A stretch of 5,922 nt of DNA from Victivallales bacterium. Lineage in GTDB: Bacteria; Verrucomicrobiota; Lentisphaeria; Oligosphaerales; Lenti-02. The position numbers were made by a program, and so were the translations under genes. The notes below the pieces were generated by a model, which was not told the DNA's origin, made no database searches, and was given only the letters and a program-made list of their open reading frames with translations. Positions 5,896 to 5,922 of this stretch are shown in pieces. The stretch spans positions 1-5,922 of the forward strand of contig JABGQJ010000500.1 of assembly GCA_018648945.1 (NCBI GenBank). Direction: 5' to 3'. Every line of letters starts with the position of its first letter. The first letter of the stretch is position 1.

Positions 5896-5922
5896 TCATG
5901 CATCACCTCGTCGGACCTTCGG

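Noticed and set aside
5877..5922. Possible 3' end of another minus-strand gene entering from the right edge, ending in MHERYVRD before TGA
   Set aside because: Fifteen codons are too few to judge. It competes with the frame that ends at 5731, so I kept it as a note only.

Overview
The window is GC-rich bacterial DNA in which every gene I can support lies on the minus strand, so transcription runs right to left. No rRNA, tRNA, CRISPR array or transposase gene is visible. A glycyl radical enzyme points to a bacterium that lives at least part of the time without oxygen. The high GC and the mix of sugar-type oxidoreductases with an SPFH protein would fit a GC-rich environmental lineage, but I cannot name a phylum from this sequence.

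Layout, in order of transcription: (1) 5442-5922 is mostly non-coding. It has a possible degraded reading frame, a cluster of small hairpins and a plausible sigma-70-type promoter. (2) 4554-5441 encodes an SPFH/band 7 (stomatin-like) protein that starts at GTG and lacks the usual N-terminal membrane anchor. (3) 4078-4553 is intergenic, with an AT-richer patch carrying a perfect dyad and the second copy of a 178-bp foldback repeat. (4) 3055-4071 encodes a Gfo/Idh/MocA-type NAD(P) oxidoreductase whose catalytic Asp/His pair appears to be replaced. (5) 2054-3052, two bases further on, encodes an extended SDR (NAD-dependent epimerase/dehydratase). (6) 1878-2055 is the first copy of the foldback repeat, which touches the stop codon of the SDR gene. 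(7) 1-1855 encodes the first 618 residues of a glycyl radical enzyme; the C-terminal radical domain lies beyond the left edge.

Gfo/Idh oxidoreductase, SDR and glycyl radical enzyme look like one operon. The likely theme is catabolism of a sugar, polyol or related hydroxylated compound: two nicotinamide-dependent enzymes adjust the oxidation state or stereochemistry, and a radical lyase or dehydratase breaks a C-C, C-O or other C-X bond. The substrate cannot be read from the sequence. The glycyl radical enzyme has a Cys-Tyr-Glu-Pro active-site motif rather than the Cys-Cys of true pyruvate formate-lyase.

The most distinctive non-coding signal is the pair of 178-bp repeats. They have equal length, are about 84% identical by hand count, have 19-bp imperfect terminal inverted repeats and can fold on themselves along most of their length. 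Both sit in the same orientation, 16-22 bp upstream of the start region of the next gene.
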